From the NCBI GenBank assembly GCA_030680835.1, contig JAUXUD010000046.1, positions 1 through 32,798 on the forward strand: 32,798 nucleotides of DNA. The letters run 5' to 3'. The notes under the pieces were generated by a model. It saw only the letters and a program-made list of their open reading frames with translations, did not search any database and was not told the origin of the DNA. This document shows positions 32,119 to 32,798 of the stretch, one piece after another (the first letter of the stretch is position 1; every line of letters starts with the position of its first letter). This DNA is from Bacteroidota bacterium. Lineage in GTDB: Bacteria; Bacteroidota; Bacteroidia; UKL13-3. Both the position numbers and the translations under genes were made by a program.

Positions 32119-32187
32119 AAAACCATAGGCACATAGTTGCCTATATGTCTATGGTTTTCCTATTGTGCCTATGTGTTTTAAAAAAAG
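32119..32187 (+). repeat. Hairpin repeat, copy 2
   Basis: This is the second copy of the 31168-31236 repeat, with ACCATAGGCACATAG and CTATATGTCTATGGT arms and the same TTGTGCCTATGTGTTTTAAAAAAAG tail. Similarity continues about 20 bp further (TCATTTATATCAAA against TCTTTCACATCAAA). It lies about 100 bp after the T9SS stop and may also act as its terminator. The 100 bp between hold no gene. Confidence 0.9.
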
Positions 32188-32215
32188 TTATCTTTCACAT
32201 CAAATAATTAAAAGT

Positions 32216-32239
32216 ATGAAAAAATTGCAGGTGAATTAA
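32216..32239 (+). pseudogene. Collapsed second copy of the T9SS gene (MKKLQVN)
   Basis: After hairpin copy 2 and a leader like that of the full gene, ATGAAAAAA is joined directly to TTGCAGGTGAATTAA. This reads Met-Lys-Lys-Leu-Gln-Val-Asn-stop. The full gene begins Met-Lys-Lys and ends Lys-Lys-Leu-Gln-Val-Asn-stop. The mini-ORF therefore looks like a copy whose whole body was deleted between two A-rich Lys-Lys coding points. Confidence 0.6.
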
Positions 32240-32255
32240 TATACCTGAAAATCCG

Positions 32256-32263
32256 TATTTTCG
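32256..32263 (+). promoter_or_regulatory. -7-like element TATTTTCG before asnS
   Basis: TATTTTCG followed by CA resembles the Bacteroidota TAnnTTTG(CA) start region with one change, 33 bp before the GTG start of asnS. No clear -33 TTTG is visible. Confidence 0.35.
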
Positions 32264-32296
32264 CACGTGATTTTGTTATAACTAAACGAATTTATT

Positions 32297-32798
32297 GTGC
32301 AAAAATATTTGATAAAAGACCTGGCCAAACATGAAGGTCAGGATGTTACTTTGATGGGCTGGGCCAGTAACAAACGCGAAAGCAAAGGCCTGGTATTTAT
32401 TGTTTTACGCGATGGTACCGGCTGGTGCCAATGCGTGGTAAGCCTGGAAACTGTGGGTGAGAACCTATTTGAAGAAGCCCGAAAGGTGAGCCTTGAATCA
32501 TCACTGACTATTAGCGGAAAAATTGTAAAAGACGAACGCCAGATGGGCGGCTTTGAATTGCAGGCAACGTCTGTAACTTTAATAGGGGAGTCGATTGAGT
32601 ACCCGATTGCCAATAAGGAACATGGAGTTGATTTTTTAATGGATAAACGCCATTTGTGGCTGCGTACCCAAAGGCAGTGGGCCATTATGAGAATCCGCAA
32701 CCAGATTATTTTTGCCATACATAAATTTTTTCAGGAAGAAGGTTTTGTACAAATGCATGCACCCCTTATTACCGGAAATGCCTGCGAAGGAACCAGCA
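32297..32798 (+). CDS. asnS: Asparagine--tRNA ligase, N-terminal part (runs off window)
   Basis: An open reading frame from GTG at 32297 continues to the window end (167 codons). An in-frame stop lies just upstream (TAA at 32279-32281) and no earlier ATG exists, so GTG is the likely start. Residues about 1-105 form the OB-fold anticodon-binding domain: 'VTLMGWASNKRESKGLVFIVLRDGTGWCQCVV', 'LTISGKIVKD'. Residues about 120-167, 'RHLWLRTQRQWAIMRIRNQIIFAIHKFFQEEGFVQMHAPLITGNACEGTS', hold class II motif 1 and the start of the catalytic core of the AsnRS/AspRS group. The wording 'PLITGNACEGTS' favours AsnRS, charging tRNA-Asn in the cytoplasm; AspRS is the alternative. Confidence 0.85.
   Translation, partial: MQKYLIKDLAKHEGQDVTLMGWASNKRESKGLVFIVLRDGTGWCQCVVSLETVGENLFEEARKVSLESSLTISGKIVKDERQMGGFELQATSVTLIGESIEYPIANKEHGVDFLMDKRHLWLRTQRQWAIMRIRNQIIFAIHKFFQEEGFVQMHAPLITGNACEGTS

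Noticed and set aside
1-32798. tRNA or rRNA genes
   Set aside because: None was recognised by eye on either strand; an RNA gene scan was not possible.

Overview
The window looks like a chromosomal piece of a Bacteroidota bacterium, probably Chitinophagia/Sphingobacteriia-like. Supporting signs are a type IX secretion (T9SS) sorting domain, a GLPGLI protein beside a TonB-type outer-membrane receptor, Bacteroidota-style paired Rhs proteins (a 'GLGWSLNAGG' protein followed by a DUF6443 protein), signal peptides ending in AQ/SQ, AT-rich spacers, -7 elements of the form TAnnTTTG, and scarce Shine-Dalgarno sites.

Layout. (1) 1-1400: a heptamer array at the 3' end of an orphan LuxR-type response regulator, then a spacer with a 20-bp hairpin. 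(2) 1411-11311, plus strand: a coiled-coil/beta-barrel protein, a 1176-aa Rhs-family protein, a 1447-aa Rhs protein with a variable C-terminal domain after the DPDGR junction, and a small lipoprotein. The Rhs tip carries Cys and His motifs of a papain-like/NlpC-like amidase, and the next gene encodes a predicted lipoprotein. I read this as a polymorphic toxin with a periplasmic immunity protein. (3) 11312-12236: a gene-poor scar with a REP/BIME-like composite, a 21-bp hairpin and a decayed DUF4143 ATPase start. (4) 12237-14523: a lipocalin-like protein, an extradiol dioxygenase (YgiD) and a pirin. (5) 14602-23079, minus strand: a tight four-gene operon (Ig/Big2-type protein, 1001-aa beta-rich protein, Fn3-like protein, Ig plus outer-membrane barrel), entirely exported by prediction, which I do not recognise as a described system. 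(6) 23253-27457, minus: a CheY-like regulator, a GLPGLI protein and a TonB-type receptor. (7) 27745-29766, plus: an overlapping operon of SAM methyltransferase, PAP2 phosphatase and ZIP metal transporter. (8) 29872-31130: an IS110-family element with a 5' non-coding stretch that could encode a bridge RNA. (9) 31168-32239: a T9SS cargo gene bracketed by direct hairpin repeats, followed by a collapsed second copy. (10) 32297-end: the start of asparaginyl-tRNA synthetase.

The two candidates for something new are the Rhs toxin/lipoprotein locus with its barrel neighbour, and the four-gene surface operon. A link between the two is only a guess from their shared window and exported character. No homology search or folding program was run; family calls are by recognition.
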